In this document: piece by piece, positions 1 through 6,806 of the stretch
Layout: the number at the start of each line of letters is the position of its first letter
Numbering within the stretch: position 1 is the stretch's first letter
DNA from: an uncultured Prevotellaceae bacterium
GTDB taxonomy: Bacteria; Bacteroidota; Bacteroidia; Bacteroidales; Bacteroidaceae
DNA length: 8,384 nucleotides
NCBI GenBank assembly: GCA_945486445.1
Contig: CALYTD010000039.1
Span: 1-8,384 of the forward strand
Direction of reading: 5' to 3'
Notes under the pieces: model-generated
Seen by the model: the letters and a program-made list of their open reading frames with translations, nothing else
Told to the model about the DNA's origin: nothing
Database searches by the model: none
Position numbers and translations under genes: made by a program

Positions 1-459
1 ATGGGAAAGATCGCAACTCAAACCATCTTTGGCAAAAACAATGAAATTGTTGTGAAAAAAGGTGGTGTAGGCTTCACTGCCGCCTCCGGAAACGGCAAGG
101 ACATGAACGAGAAAGACAGGGAATACGCACGTTCCATAATACAGAAGAGCCTCAGCAAGCAGTTCGCGCCGGAGTTCCTCAACCGTCTTGACGAGATAAT
201 AACCTTTGACCAACTGAACCTCGACGCCATACGTAAGATTGTGGATATAGAGTTGGTAGCGTTGTACAAGCGTGTATCCGACCTTGGCTATACTCTTGTT
301 GTGACAGACGAGACGAAAGACAAACTGGCAAAAGAGGGATACGACATACAGTATGGTGCACGTCCGCTGAAAAGAGCGATACAGACGCACATAGAGGATG
401 TGCTTTGTGAGCGCATCCTTTCAGGGGAGGCAGAACCGGGAACGGTGATAACGATATAA
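1..459 (+). CDS. clpC: ClpC-type AAA+ chaperone/protease ATPase, C-terminal part
   Basis: This is the C-terminal end of a Clp/Hsp100 ATPase, which unfolds proteins and normally feeds them to ClpP in the cytoplasm. Visible landmarks are GVGF (residues 22-25), the end of the second AAA+ module FAPEFLNRLDEIITF (55-69) with the arginine-finger region, and the sensor-2 motif GARPLKRAIQ (119-128) inside the small D2 domain. The reading frame is open from base 1. The ATG there may be an internal Met of a gene starting outside the window, since a full ClpC is over 800 residues. One oddity: the ~20 residues before GVGF do not resemble the sensor-1 segment (TSNxGxR...FGxG) I expect there, so the gene could be truncated or carry an insertion. 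It ends on TAA and converges on guaD. Family assignment is firm; completeness is unknown. Confidence 0.78.
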   Translation: MGKIATQTIFGKNNEIVVKKGGVGFTAASGNGKDMNEKDREYARSIIQKSLSKQFAPEFLNRLDEIITFDQLNLDAIRKIVDIELVALYKRVSDLGYTLVVTDETKDKLAKEGYDIQYGARPLKRAIQTHIEDVLCERILSGEAEPGTVITI

Positions 460-488
460 AAGTGCGTCAAAATATAGAGGTAAGAAAG

Positions 489-546
489 AGTTAACGGGAG
501 TTATACGGCTTGCTATTCCTAAGCGAAGCGATACCTCCCGTTAACT
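489..546. repeat. 58-bp extended hairpin, REP-like element or bidirectional terminator
   Basis: Perfect 12-bp inverted arms AGTTAACGGGAG (489-500) and CTCCCGTTAACT (535-546) enclose 34 nt that fold further. TAT/ATA pairs 502-504 with 531-533, C506 pairs with G530, GCTT (508-511) with AAGC (526-529), and GCT (512-514) with AGC (522-524). Small bulges fall at 505, 507 and 525, and the apical loop is 515-521. That gives about 23 base pairs. It sits between the convergent clpC and guaD genes, where a bidirectional terminator is expected. The long bulged stem is more elaborate than a simple terminator and resembles dispersed REP-type repeats. Copy number cannot be judged from this window. Confidence 0.6.
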
Positions 547-624
547 TTGTTCTGGCGTATCCCCACGTCCTTCAACAACAAAAATCACAGGGAAAGACCG
601 TTGGGATATTGCTGGCAGGTCGTG

Positions 625-1158
625 TCAATAGCAGACTTTATCCGTCTTGTCACGCCATTTTATGAAAGCCTGCTGCGCCCTGTCGCGCATAAAATGCTCA
701 CACTTGATGGAACGCTGCCCGTAATCCAGTTTTAACTGGTCATAGATGAACGAGTCATCAAATTCTATCGCTTTGGCATCAGCCTTGGTATTGCCGTAAC
801 ATATACGCGAAACGCCAGCCCAATATAGTGCGCTGAGGCACATGGGGCAAGGCTCGCAAGAACTGTATATGGTGCAACCATCCAAGCGAAACGTGCCCAA
901 AGCCTTGCAGGCGGAGCGTATGGCACTCACCTCGGCATGGGCGGTAGGGTCATTATTGGGGACAACACGGTTGACACCCGTAGCCAACACCTCGCCATTG
1001 CGGACAATGACTGCCCCAAACGGACCACCGCCATTGTCAACATTCTCCTCCGAGAGCCTTATAGCCTGCTCCATGAAAGCGGCATCCTCTGGCGTGTAGT
1101 CGTTGCTCTCCGCCTGAACGTCATTGTCCGTTAAACGCCTCATAACCGTGATATTCAT
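625..1158 (-). CDS. guaD: Guanine deaminase (cytidine deaminase-fold)
   Basis: This 177-residue cytosolic zinc enzyme of the CDA fold hydrolyses guanine to xanthine and ammonia. Residues 44-50 are [16 protein letters not shown] (69-77) supplies zinc ligand H74 and proton shuttle E76, and EPCPMC (102-107) supplies ligands C104 and C107. FDDSFIY (133-139) and a C-terminal Tyr (177) match what I recall of Bacillus subtilis GuaD, where the C-terminal tail reaches into the partner active site. These features favour GuaD over the tRNA adenosine deaminase TadA. The frame is open further upstream, but the start is placed at the ATG overlapping the upstream ATPase stop (ATGA, 1155-1158), implying translational coupling. 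An alternative start is M6. The protein is slightly longer than the ~156 residues usual for the family because of an N-terminal extension. It is the last gene of the transporter cluster, so its ammonia release suggests a nitrogen-acquisition role. Confidence 0.88.
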   Translation of the reverse strand: MNITVMRRLTDNDVQAESNDYTPEDAAFMEQAIRLSEENVDNGGGPFGAVIVRNGEVLATGVNRVVPNNDPTAHAEVSAIRSACKALGTFRLDGCTIYSSCEPCPMCLSALYWAGVSRICYGNTKADAKAIEFDDSFIYDQLKLDYGQRSIKCEHFMRDRAQQAFIKWRDKTDKVCY

Positions 1159-2252
1159 GAGTTCTTGACCTTGCATACTATTGTGCTGACACCATCGTGC
1201 AGTGTCTCGTCTATGCTTTCGCAGATACCTTGCAGTATAGCATACGACACTTTGTTGCTTTCCGGGTCGGAAAGGACCTTCTCTTTCTGCCCGTGAACGG
1301 TGAGGACAACGGAGACGGAGTAGTCGAGTTCGCTGTAATTGACACTGATTCCCACCGGTCCGTTCCACTGTATGAGACGTTGTGTTAACTCATCTATGAG
1401 ACCTTGTATCTTATAGAATATATTGCTTATGGCGTATTTCTGGCAGAAGTTGTCAAGGTTGTGGCTCTGCTCGTCATACGTGGAATCGTTCTGTGACGTA
1501 AGACTATAGGAGAACGTGCGCACACGTCCGATGAAGTTCTGCGTCTCCTCACGTTGCGGATGATTGAAAATCTGGTCGGGAGTGCCCTCCTCATATATTG
1601 TACCTCCATGCATGAAGAAGACGCGGGTGCTTACATCACGGGCGAATGTCATCTCATGGGTGACAATGAGCATGGTCATTCCCTGCTTCGCCAACTGCCT
1701 TATGACACTGAGTACCTCGCTCACCATAGTCGGGTCAAGGGCGGAGGTAGGCTCATCAAAGAGTATGCAGTCCGGCTTCATGCTAAGACAGCGGGCTATC
1801 GCGACACGTTGTTTCTGTCCGCCGGACAGGTTGCGGGGCATGACATCGGCCTTATCTTCAAGACCGACAGTGTGGAGCAGTTTCATACCCATGTCGTATG
1901 CCTCCTTCTTCTTCATGCCAAGCAGGCGGACGGGACCATTGGTTACATTCTCTATGACGGTCATGTGCTCGAAGAGATTGAAGTTTTGGAACACCATACC
2001 CATCTTCTGCCTCACCTTGTTGAGTTTGCAGTCACCGTCAAGAATGTTCTGCCCTCCAAAGATTATCTCGCCACTTGTAGCGGGGTCTATGCTGTTAAGA
2101 CAGCGCAGGAAGGTGCTCTTGCCCGTGCCAGAGGGACCTATTATGCTTATCACCTCACCTTTCTCTATCTGACAGTTGATGCCTTTCAGCACATCAAGAC
2201 GTGAACCGTCAGGCATGGTGAAAGACTTGGTAAGATTCTTTATGGTTATCAT
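1155..2252 (-). CDS. Polar amino-acid-type ABC transporter ATPase with extra C-terminal domain
   Basis: This cytoplasmic ATPase powers the fused binding protein/permease encoded just upstream. The GlnQ/HisP-type ATPase occupies residues 1-243: Walker [10 protein letters not shown] (39-47), Q-loop Q89 in VFQNFNLF, signature LSGGQKQR (142-149), Walker B CILFDEP (162-168) with catalytic E167, D-loop SALD (170-173) and H-loop H199. All catalytic elements are intact. GlnQ proteins usually stop near residue 240-245. This one continues for about 120 residues (244-365) with a helix-strand-strand-helix-strand appearance. I do not recognise this domain with confidence, though its order faintly recalls a degenerate GHKL/anti-sigma-type fold. 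The start lies 22 bp after the permease stop, and the stop overlaps the guaD start. The substrate is not determined; glutamine, another polar amino acid or a nitrogen compound are possible. Confidence 0.9.
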   Translation of the reverse strand: MITIKNLTKSFTMPDGSRLDVLKGINCQIEKGEVISIIGPSGTGKSTFLRCLNSIDPATSGEIIFGGQNILDGDCKLNKVRQKMGMVFQNFNLFEHMTVIENVTNGPVRLLGMKKKEAYDMGMKLLHTVGLEDKADVMPRNLSGGQKQRVAIARCLSMKPDCILFDEPTSALDPTMVSEVLSVIRQLAKQGMTMLIVTHEMTFARDVSTRVFFMHGGTIYEEGTPDQIFNHPQREETQNFIGRVRTFSYSLTSQNDSTYDEQSHNLDNFCQKYAISNIFYKIQGLIDELTQRLIQWNGPVGISVNYSELDYSVSVVLTVHGQKEKVLSDPESNKVSYAILQGICESIDETLHDGVSTIVCKVKNS

Positions 2253-2274
2253 AGTTGTAAGTATTGTTATGCCT

Positions 2275-3762
2275 TCACTTGGATATTTTCTTCAACAGCA
2301 GGTCAAGTGACTTGCTGAGCAGCCACGCCAACATGAAGTATATGATGGTAACGAAGATTAACGGGAAGAAAGCCTCGAAACTTGAATTGCGTATAAGGTC
2401 TGAGGCCTTGGTGAGATCGACAATGGAAATATAACCCACGATGGATGTTCCTTTAAGAAGAGAGATAGCCTCACCCTGAAAGACTGGTATTATATGGCGT
2501 GCCGCCTGCGGTGCCACAATGTAGATAAAAGTCTGCAACGGGGTGTAGCCGAGTGCAAGTCCTGCTTCTGTCTGACCTGGGTCAACGGCACGTATGCCTG
2601 TGGTGAACATGACAGCGATGTATGCGCCGAAGTTCATGGCAGAGGCAATGATGGCTACCATCATGGCAGACAAACCAGAGTTGGCAAGGATAATATAATA
2701 CATCACAAGCAACAACACCAGTATTGGTATGTTACGCATGAGGTCTATATAACAGTTTGCCGTGACGCTCAGTAACTTATGGCGGCTCATCTGCAAATAA
2801 CTGATGAAGGCTCCGAGGATTACGCCGATGACAAGAGAACCAAGGAACAGCCAGATGGTGGTCCAAAAGCCTTCCACTATCATCTTCCACCTGTCCTGCT
2901 GAATAAGAGAACGGTCAAAACTCTCCTGCAACTTCTCAAAGAACGGCTTGCCTTTGCCGGCATCAGCCTTGCGAATCAGGGCGGTAGTAACGGAATAGTC
3001 GTCGGCAGGTGTAAAGAGAACGGCCTTCTCACGTTCAGGGGTGACACTCATGCCGGCTGCTATCACGTCTATCTTACCTGACTGTAACGCCGGAAGAAGG
3101 GCGTCGAATGTATAGACTTCACATACAAGCCCGTATCCACGCTCTATGGCGAAACGCTGCCAGAGTTCCACCTCGTAGCCCGTCATCTCATTGTTCACCA
3201 TTATGTCGTATGGCGGATAAGAGCCGTCAGAGCCAAGACGAAGGACGCGTTTGCCTTTGGTGGGTACATCTTTCTGGCGTATCACGACCTTCTCCAAATT
3301 ATTGGTTTTATCAGGGTTCAGCCACCTCGACTTTATTTCATCCAGCCTGCCACAGGCCTGTATGCTATCGAAGAAAGCGGTATATTCCATCAGCAATGTT
3401 ACTTCCTCCTTGCGAAGCGCGCAGGCAAGAGGCTCCTGGGTGGTAGAATCAGTGAACGCCTCTTCAAGGTCAAGGCGTTTGAAATCATCGGAGAACATAT
3501 TGTTACGCTCTACAAGCGCAACGTCGCACTGCCCGGCATCAAGGGCAACAAGAGCGTCAAGACCACCCGGCAGACACTGCACGTTCTCTTTTTCTGTCAC
3601 CATACGGGCTATTTTCTCCTGCGTGGTGCCGGAGTTTGCCGCTACGGTGTGCCCTCGCAAGTCTGCGAGACTTTTAGGGACAAACCGCTGCTCATTGTTC
3701 TTGCATCCTGCCAAGAGTATTGCGAAAAACAGGAGAAATAAGATTCTTGATTGTACCTTCAT
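2275..3762 (-). CDS. Fused lipoprotein substrate-binding/permease protein of an amino-acid-type ABC transporter
   Basis: A 495-residue inner-membrane protein. I chose M at 3762 because it gives a clean lipoprotein signal peptide with lipobox LLAGC and lipidated C20; an in-frame start at 3831 would bury it. Residues 30-150 look like lobe 2 plus the C-terminal return of an SBP_bac_3 protein: [20 protein letters not shown], then AGQCDVAL, then [19 protein letters not shown]. After a ~20-residue linker, 172-265 look like lobe 1: [10 protein letters not shown] (177-186), [29 protein letters not shown] (226-245, R244). This order is the reverse of HisJ/GlnH. The permease (about 298-490) has roughly five membrane segments and the EAA loop EAGLALG...PQAARHIIP (399-426) that contacts the ATPase. 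With one permease gene the channel is presumably a homodimer. The ATPase follows by 22 bp. Substrate unknown. The only possible promoter elements upstream, in 3763-3865, are single weak matches. Confidence 0.88.
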   Translation of the reverse strand: MKVQSRILFLLFFAILLAGCKNNEQRFVPKSLADLRGHTVAANSGTTQEKIARMVTEKENVQCLPGGLDALVALDAGQCDVALVERNNMFSDDFKRLDLEEAFTDSTTQEPLACALRKEEVTLLMEYTAFFDSIQACGRLDEIKSRWLNPDKTNNLEKVVIRQKDVPTKGKRVLRLGSDGSYPPYDIMVNNEMTGYEVELWQRFAIERGYGLVCEVYTFDALLPALQSGKIDVIAAGMSVTPEREKAVLFTPADDYSVTTALIRKADAGKGKPFFEKLQESFDRSLIQQDRWKMIVEGFWTTIWLFLGSLVIGVILGAFISYLQMSRHKLLSVTANCYIDLMRNIPILVLLLVMYYIILANSGLSAMMVAIIASAMNFGAYIAVMFTTGIRAVDPGQTEAGLALGYTPLQTFIYIVAPQAARHIIPVFQGEAISLLKGTSIVGYISIVDLTKASDLIRNSSFEAFFPLIFVTIIYFMLAWLLSKSLDLLLKKISK

Positions 3763-3865
3763 CGTTTCATAAAATGATATTGCACTTAAATACAAAACTG
3801 TCTTTATATGCTGCAACGTTCCATGCCACATATTGCCTAACGAAAGTTAAAGCAACGAGAAACGG

Positions 3866-3899
3866 ATAAAGCCCCCAAGATTTGAGTTGGGGGCTTTAT
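3866..3899 (-). terminator. Rho-independent-type terminator of the regulator-uxaA transcript
   Basis: A perfect 13-bp stem, ATAAAGCCCCCAA (3866-3878) with TTGGGGGCTTTAT (3887-3899), encloses an 8-nt loop. It begins five bases after the uxaA stop codon in the reading direction. The G/C core is flanked by A/T pairs, so CTTTAT forms the 3' U-rich edge. It separates uxaA from the transporter operon that starts about 100 bp further on. Confidence 0.85.
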
Positions 3900-3903
3900 A
3901 TAA

Positions 3904-5400
3904 TTACAGCGTTACACCATTCTTGAATATAGAAATCTCACGATAGCCGTTGGTTTCGTTACGAGCCGGCTCGCCACTGGCTACTGACAGCACCTTGTCT
4001 ATAAACTCTGGCACAAGTTCTGTCATTGTCTTTCCGTCAACAAGTTGTCCAGCATTGAAGTCAATCCAATTGCGTTTCCTGTTGTACAAATCTGTATTGG
4101 TAGAGATTTTCATTGTCGGGACAAACGTACCGAACGGTGTTCCACGACCGGTAGAGAACAAGACAATATGGCAACCCGCAGACGCAAGAGCCGTGGCTGC
4201 TACGAGATCATTGCCCGGGGCAGAAAGGAGATTCAAGCCTGTGGTTTGCAAACGGTCACCATATTCCAGCACGCCGCTGACAGGTGCGCGCCCACACTTC
4301 TGCGTACAGCCAAGAGCTTTGTCTTCAAGGGTTGAGATGCCGCCCGCCTTGTTGCCCGGAGACGGGTTCTCGCCGACAGGCTCACCGTGTGACAGAAAGT
4401 AGTTTTTGAAGTTATTGATGAGTGAAACGGTCTGGTCAAACAGTTCTTTTGTCTCGCAACGGTTCATCAGAATAGTCTCTGCACCGAACATTTCCGGTAC
4501 TTCCGTAAGTATGGATGTTCCGCCTTGAGCGACAAGCCAGTCAGAGAACTCGCCTTCAAGAGGATTGGCTGTAATGCCGGAGAATCCGTCAGAACCACCA
4601 CATTTCAGCCCTACACGCAACTTGCTGACGGGAACATCCTCACGCTTGTCAGTCTTGGCAATAGCGTAAAGATCACGGAGAACCTTCATACATTCTTCTG
4701 TCTCGTCGCCATCTACCTTCTGGGTAACTACAAGTTTGATGCGGTCACGGTCATAATCGCCCAACATTGCCATAAAGTCGTCTGGCTGATTATTCTCACA
4801 ACCGAGGGAGAGGACAAGTACGCCGCCTGCGTTGGGGTGCAGAACGATGTCACGGAGTATCTTACGGGTAGCCTCATGGTCTTCTGAAAGTTGTGAGCAA
4901 CCATAGTTATGATGCCATGCGTGTACTGCGTCTATACCTTCAAGGTGCGTCTCTGCCTCAAGTCGCTTTGCTACATTCTCGGCTATACCATTCACACAAC
5001 CGACGGTAGGCACTATCCATATCTCGTTACGTACACCTACATCACCATTTCTACGTACATAGCCTTTGAAGGTACGGTTTACCTTTGGTATGGTAAGTTT
5101 CTCGTCAACAGGGTTATATGTGTATTCCAGTGTTCCCGCAAGGTTGGTTTTGAGGTTATTCTCATTAACCCATTCACCTGCTTTCAAAGCTTTCAGTGCA
5201 TGACCAATAGGGTAACCGTACTTAATAATATCTTCTCCCTCTGCCTTGTCTGTGATAAGCACCTTGTGTCCGGCAGGTGTATCTTGCAATAATGGGATTA
5301 CCTTACCGTCAACGGAGATGGTCTCTCCTGCCTTCATAGCACGCAGGCATACAACCACCGAGTCAATGGGATTGATTTTCAGGAATGATGTCTGTTCCAT
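3904..5400 (-). CDS. uxaA: Altronate dehydratase UxaA (D-altronate hydro-lyase)
   Basis: This 498-residue cytoplasmic enzyme dehydrates D-altronate to 2-keto-3-deoxygluconate in galacturonate breakdown. Its length matches full-length UxaA (about 495 in E. coli). An N-terminal SAF-type domain spans roughly 10-90 (LKINPIDSVVVCLRAMKAGE, later GYPIGHALKALKAGEWV). The catalytic UxaA/GarD-type region follows, with GYVRRNGDVGVRNEIWIVPT (113-132), HHNYGCSQL (163-171), SLGCENNQ (198-205), LKCGGSDGFSGITANP (265-280) and STGRGTPFGTFVPTMKIST (416-434). The conserved Cys and His residues fit metal-dependent catalysis in this family. UxaA is favoured over galactarate dehydratase by the KDG kinase and KDPG aldolase genes nearby. 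The gene lies 51 bp downstream of the LacI-type regulator on the same strand, and I see no separate Bacteroidota promoter in that gap, so the two are probably co-transcribed. Confidence 0.93.
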   Translation of the reverse strand: MEQTSFLKINPIDSVVVCLRAMKAGETISVDGKVIPLLQDTPAGHKVLITDKAEGEDIIKYGYPIGHALKALKAGEWVNENNLKTNLAGTLEYTYNPVDEKLTIPKVNRTFKGYVRRNGDVGVRNEIWIVPTVGCVNGIAENVAKRLEAETHLEGIDAVHAWHHNYGCSQLSEDHEATRKILRDIVLHPNAGGVLVLSLGCENNQPDDFMAMLGDYDRDRIKLVVTQKVDGDETEECMKVLRDLYAIAKTDKREDVPVSKLRVGLKCGGSDGFSGITANPLEGEFSDWLVAQGGTSILTEVPEMFGAETILMNRCETKELFDQTVSLINNFKNYFLSHGEPVGENPSPGNKAGGISTLEDKALGCTQKCGRAPVSGVLEYGDRLQTTGLNLLSAPGNDLVAATALASAGCHIVLFSTGRGTPFGTFVPTMKISTNTDLYNRKRNWIDFNAGQLVDGKTMTELVPEFIDKVLSVASGEPARNETNGYREISIFKNGVTL

Positions 5401-5451
5401 AGTTTTTCTTAGGGTTATATTGTTTATAATTATATTGTTAGTTAGATATTA

Positions 5452-6522
5452 TCATATCTGTGTCCTGCGATAGAAATCTACATTCTCCTTGGCAAGTATC
5501 TCTATCGGCATGTAATTGACAGGTGTTACATGCTTCTTTAATATTATAGCCCTGACAAGAGCGTCAACACTGTAAAAACCTTGCTGGTAACCATGCTGCG
5601 CAATAAGGAAAGAAATGCTACCCTCACGTACGCAACGCGCATTTTTTTCCACCATATCATAACCCATTATCTGCACATCACGACGGTTAGTCCTCAACAG
5701 AAACTCTCCTACAAGGTGAGCTTTGGAATTAAGGGTTATACAATGATGGGTATCAGGGTGTTCTTGAAAGAATTTCTCCAACAGTATATTGTGCTGCTTG
5801 CGAGTACACTGGTATGGCAGGTCAAGAACAATTATCTTGATATTTGGGAAATGGTCTGCCATATAATGTCTGAAACCTACCTCGCGATTATCCTGCTGCT
5901 TACTTGCAACATTCACTCCATCAAGGGTCTGTTTCATTAACATTATCTCCTTCTCTCTTCCCGCTATGAGCATAAGCATCTTGGCAGCGAAGTATCCACT
6001 GGCAAAAGAATCCTGCCCGTAGAAAGCCAACGGACGCAAATCTGGCAGATAAGAATCCAGCATTATAAACGGAATATTCCGGGAGTGCATTGCGTCTGTA
6101 AAAGGTCTGGTAACATCCAGTTTCGATGGCACAAGGATTACGCCGTCCGGGTTTGCATCAAGTATCGCCTTGGACTGCTCATTAAAGGAATCTACATCAT
6201 TACGCTTATAATACTTCATATTGATATGAACGTGAAAATCACGCCTCGTATCACAGCATTTATACTGCCCCTGCTCCACTTCTTCCCAGTATGCCTCACT
6301 CTCATGCTTTGGCATTAGGCAATAAAAATCATATCGCCTACTATTAGCCAACGCACTGGCATACATATTAGGCTCATAATTCATGTCCTCCAAAGCCTTT
6401 GTCACAAGACTAAGAGCTTTCTTCGAGACATTTGGACGCTTATGTAAAACTCTGTCAACGGTTCCGACTGATACTCCTGCTTTTTCTGCAATGTCTTTAA
6501 TGGTTATGCGTTCGTTAGGCAT
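5452..6522 (-). CDS. LacI-family transcriptional regulator of the hexuronate module
   Basis: A 356-residue DNA-binding regulator. The LacI helix-turn-helix is at 6-29, with TIKDIAEKAGVSVGTVDRVL (7-26) carrying the recognition helix. A hinge-like YEPNMYASALANS follows at 49-61. It lacks the Arg common in the YxPNxxAR motif but keeps the hinge Leu (58). The rest is a periplasmic-binding-protein-like effector domain (GVILVPS 127-133, IPFIMLDS 150-157, QIMGYDM 284-290). The frame is open 41 codons further upstream, but that stretch covers the promoter region and lies before the usual domain start, so the ATG at 6522 is preferred. It is divergent to kdgK-eda and upstream of uxaA, so it probably controls both units. 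The inducer is unknown; KDG or a uronate is plausible by context only. Confidence 0.88.
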   Translation of the reverse strand: MPNERITIKDIAEKAGVSVGTVDRVLHKRPNVSKKALSLVTKALEDMNYEPNMYASALANSRRYDFYCLMPKHESEAYWEEVEQGQYKCCDTRRDFHVHINMKYYKRNDVDSFNEQSKAILDANPDGVILVPSKLDVTRPFTDAMHSRNIPFIMLDSYLPDLRPLAFYGQDSFASGYFAAKMLMLIAGREKEIMLMKQTLDGVNVASKQQDNREVGFRHYMADHFPNIKIIVLDLPYQCTRKQHNILLEKFFQEHPDTHHCITLNSKAHLVGEFLLRTNRRDVQIMGYDMVEKNARCVREGSISFLIAQHGYQQGFYSVDALVRAIILKKHVTPVNYMPIEILAKENVDFYRRTQI

Positions 6523-6610
6523 ATTAATTTCACTTGTCCTCGTTTTGTTGATACTCTTCAATATCCTGTGAATGGTTACATAACTACATACCACAGTATT
6601 AAAAGTTGTG

Positions 6611-6642
6611 CAAAAATAACAAAATAATTCCAATTGTGCGAA
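6611..6642 (-). promoter_or_regulatory. Candidate promoter for the LacI-type regulator and uxaA
   Basis: On the minus strand, TATTTTTG (6618 to 6611) matches the Bacteroidota -7 consensus TAnnTTTG. A TTCG (6642 to 6639), one mismatch from the -33 TTTG, lies 20 bp upstream. Transcription would start near 6607, giving an ~85-nt leader. It is weaker than the kdgK promoter. Confidence 0.5.
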
Positions 6643-6646
6643 CACA
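6635..6646. promoter_or_regulatory. Inverted repeat TGTG-N4-CACA, possible operator
   Basis: TGTGCGAACACA overlaps the -33 element of the regulator promoter, a position suited to autoregulation. The string TTGTGC also recurs at 6606-6611 beside the -7 element. The arms are short (4 bp), so the site could be fortuitous. Confidence 0.3.
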
Positions 6647-6687
6647 CAGCGTTATTTTTTACCGAAACACACAAAAAAAAGCATTTT

Positions 6688-6712
6688 TCAATAAAAAAAC
6701 TTTGGTTATTGA
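6688..6712. promoter_or_regulatory. Inverted repeat flanking the kdgK -33 box, possible operator
   Basis: TCAATAA (6688-6694) and TTATTGA (6706-6712) form 7-bp arms separated by 11 bp, with T-rich and A-rich flanks that extend the symmetry around a single bulge. The -33 TTTG (6701-6704) lies inside the spacer, so a dimeric protein bound here would block or contact RNA polymerase. Confidence 0.4.
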
Positions 6713-6731
6713 GAAAATATTTGTAAATTTG
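6701..6731 (+). promoter_or_regulatory. Promoter of kdgK-eda (Bacteroidota sigma-ABfr type)
   Basis: TTTG (6701-6704) is followed after exactly 19 bp by TAAATTTG (6724-6731). This fits the Bacteroidota consensus TTTG ... TAnnTTTG at both boxes and in spacing. The expected transcription start is near 6735, leaving a ~72-nt leader before the kdgK ATG. Confidence 0.78.
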
Positions 6732-6754
6732 TCATTGAATTTTCAAATACTTGT

Positions 6755-6766
6755 TATGAATTCATA
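6755..6766. promoter_or_regulatory. Perfect 12-bp palindrome in the kdgK leader, possible operator
   Basis: TATGAATTCATA is a perfect palindrome about 20 bp downstream of the predicted kdgK start site, a typical place for a roadblock-type repressor operator. LacI-family dimers bind palindromes with a central symmetric step. A/T-rich DNA yields such palindromes fairly often, so assignment to the neighbouring regulator is inference. Confidence 0.4.
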
Positions 6767-6806
6767 TACTAATTAATATAACCTTATAACCCATTATTCA
6801 ATCACT

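Larger units (their letters stand above)
6523..6806. promoter_or_regulatory. Divergent regulatory region between regulator-uxaA and kdgK-eda
   Basis: This 284-bp, strongly A/T-rich gene-free stretch holds oppositely directed promoter candidates, several inverted repeats and phased A/T tracts, each listed separately. Leaders of about 70-85 nt are predicted on both sides. Neither shows a Shine-Dalgarno sequence, as is usual in Bacteroidota. I see no riboswitch or RNA gene in it. Confidence 0.8.

Noticed and set aside
547..735. Small + strand open frame between the hairpin and guaD
   Set aside because: It overlaps the end of guaD antisense and has no recognisable domain. The 547-624 gap itself shows nothing else.
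1159..1368. Upstream in-frame extension of guanine deaminase (70 residues)
   Set aside because: It lies wholly over the C-terminal domain of the ATPase in another frame, and family length plus the ATGA overlap support the start at 1158.
1554..2204. Long open frames on the + strand (also 1564-2172) opposite the ABC ATPase
   Set aside because: The minus strand has an unmistakable ATPase with all catalytic motifs. The plus-strand translations show no domain and are shadows of its codon pattern.
3763..3831. Upstream in-frame start for the fused permease (23 extra residues)
   Set aside because: The extension would place a hydrophilic stretch before a perfect lipoprotein signal peptide starting at 3762.
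3793..3849. Promoter candidates for the transporter operon (CAGTTTTG at 3800-3793 and TAACTTTC at 3849-3842, minus strand)
   Set aside because: Each misses one -7 consensus base and neither has a TTTG at the right distance, so I could not choose one.
6523..6645. Upstream in-frame start for the LacI-type regulator (41 extra residues)
   Set aside because: It reads through the predicted promoter and precedes the normal family start. The helix-turn-helix begins a few residues after the Met at 6522.
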